Shown piece after piece: positions 63,851 through 64,000 of a stretch of DNA of 64,000 nucleotides. The DNA comes from Symbiodinium natans. Its lineage: Eukaryota; Sar; Dinophyceae; Suessiales; Symbiodiniaceae. Numbering within the stretch: the stretch's first letter is position 1; the number at the start of each line of letters is the position of its first letter. The position numbers and the translations under genes were made by a program. Below the pieces are notes generated by a model. That model ran no database searches. It was not told the DNA's origin and saw nothing but the letters and a program-made list of their open reading frames with translations. The stretch is taken from assembly GCA_905221605.1 (NCBI GenBank), contig CAJNDS010000125.1, positions 672,696-736,695 of the forward strand, written 5' to 3'.

Positions 63851-64000
63851 CTTGGGGTTTCTAGGGCTTAGGGGTTCAGGGTTCAGGGTTTAGGGTTCAG
63901 GGTTTAGGGTTTTGGGTTTAGGGTTTTAGGTTTTAGGGTTTAGAGCCGTTCAAAATTGTGTGGAGCTTTTCTTTTCGTGGTCTCGAACCCTCAAGCCCAA
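63851..64000 (+). repeat. Degenerate G-strand units at the window end
   Basis: GGGTTCA, GGGTTTA and GGGTTTTA mixed. Confidence 0.7.

Overview
The window looks like nuclear DNA of a dinoflagellate, most likely Symbiodiniaceae or a relative (inference). Four observations support this. TTTAGGG repeats occur throughout. Exons end at GT, GC or GA and start after AG, nearly always AG|G. Every exon I could place reads on the + strand. One gene encodes a ubiquitin-like plus RCC1-type protein with the DGSVVTWG repeats I associate with this group. A 16-base match, with one mismatch, to the 3' part of the dinoflagellate spliced leader lies at 27430. No rRNA, tRNA, CRISPR or bacterial-style operon was seen.

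Most of the sequence between exons is short blocks of (TTTAGGG)n or (CCCTAAA)n in either orientation, usually 20-230 bp, mixed with at least ten families of short inverted-repeat elements. Coding sequence is cut into exons of about 30-200 bp separated by these blocks. Long open frames are therefore rare and often spurious. Exon models here were made by eye, from splice sites, phase agreement and family motifs.

Layout. 1-5.4 kb: repeats, no confident gene. 5.5-20.7 kb: an MFSD5/MOT2-type molybdate transporter in at least 11 short exons, with joining phases that agree at all nine junctions from 7.1 kb on. A ubiquitin-like/RCC1 gene (7.6-9.4 kb) sits inside one of its introns. 20.7-25 kb: scattered exon candidates. 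25.3-26.8 kb: four in-phase exons of an unknown protein. 27.4-28.0 kb: protein-kinase N-lobe exons after the possible relict spliced leader. 30.2-35.8 kb: a multi-exon gene ending in a Cys/His zinc-finger exon. 37.6-39.0 kb: a PARP-like ADP-ribosyltransferase-fold protein. 39.5-40.4 kb: a small three-exon gene with a 61-nt intron made almost only of telomere-like units. 40.5-41.4 kb: a minisatellite bounded by inverted repeats. 42-48 kb: further exons, including a membrane C-terminus that fits the transporter. 48.8-52.5 kb: an unknown multi-exon gene. 52.6-55 and 56.4-58.8 kb: stretches poor in telomeric repeats, with homopolymers, hairpins and tandem repeats. 55.1-56.3 and 59.5-63.9 kb: two more multi-exon genes, the second resembling a beta-propeller.

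The most interesting signal is that the telomeric heptamer appears to act as intron material. GGGTTTAG contains a GT donor and a TTTAG|G acceptor. Several introns are built of it, and in three of them the exon sequence is duplicated on both sides of the repeat, as expected for recent intron gain. A separate inverted-repeat element almost exactly fills the first intron of the RCC1 gene, which is introner-like. A third family, a TA-duplicating MITE with seven copies, has inserted into telomeric repeats themselves.
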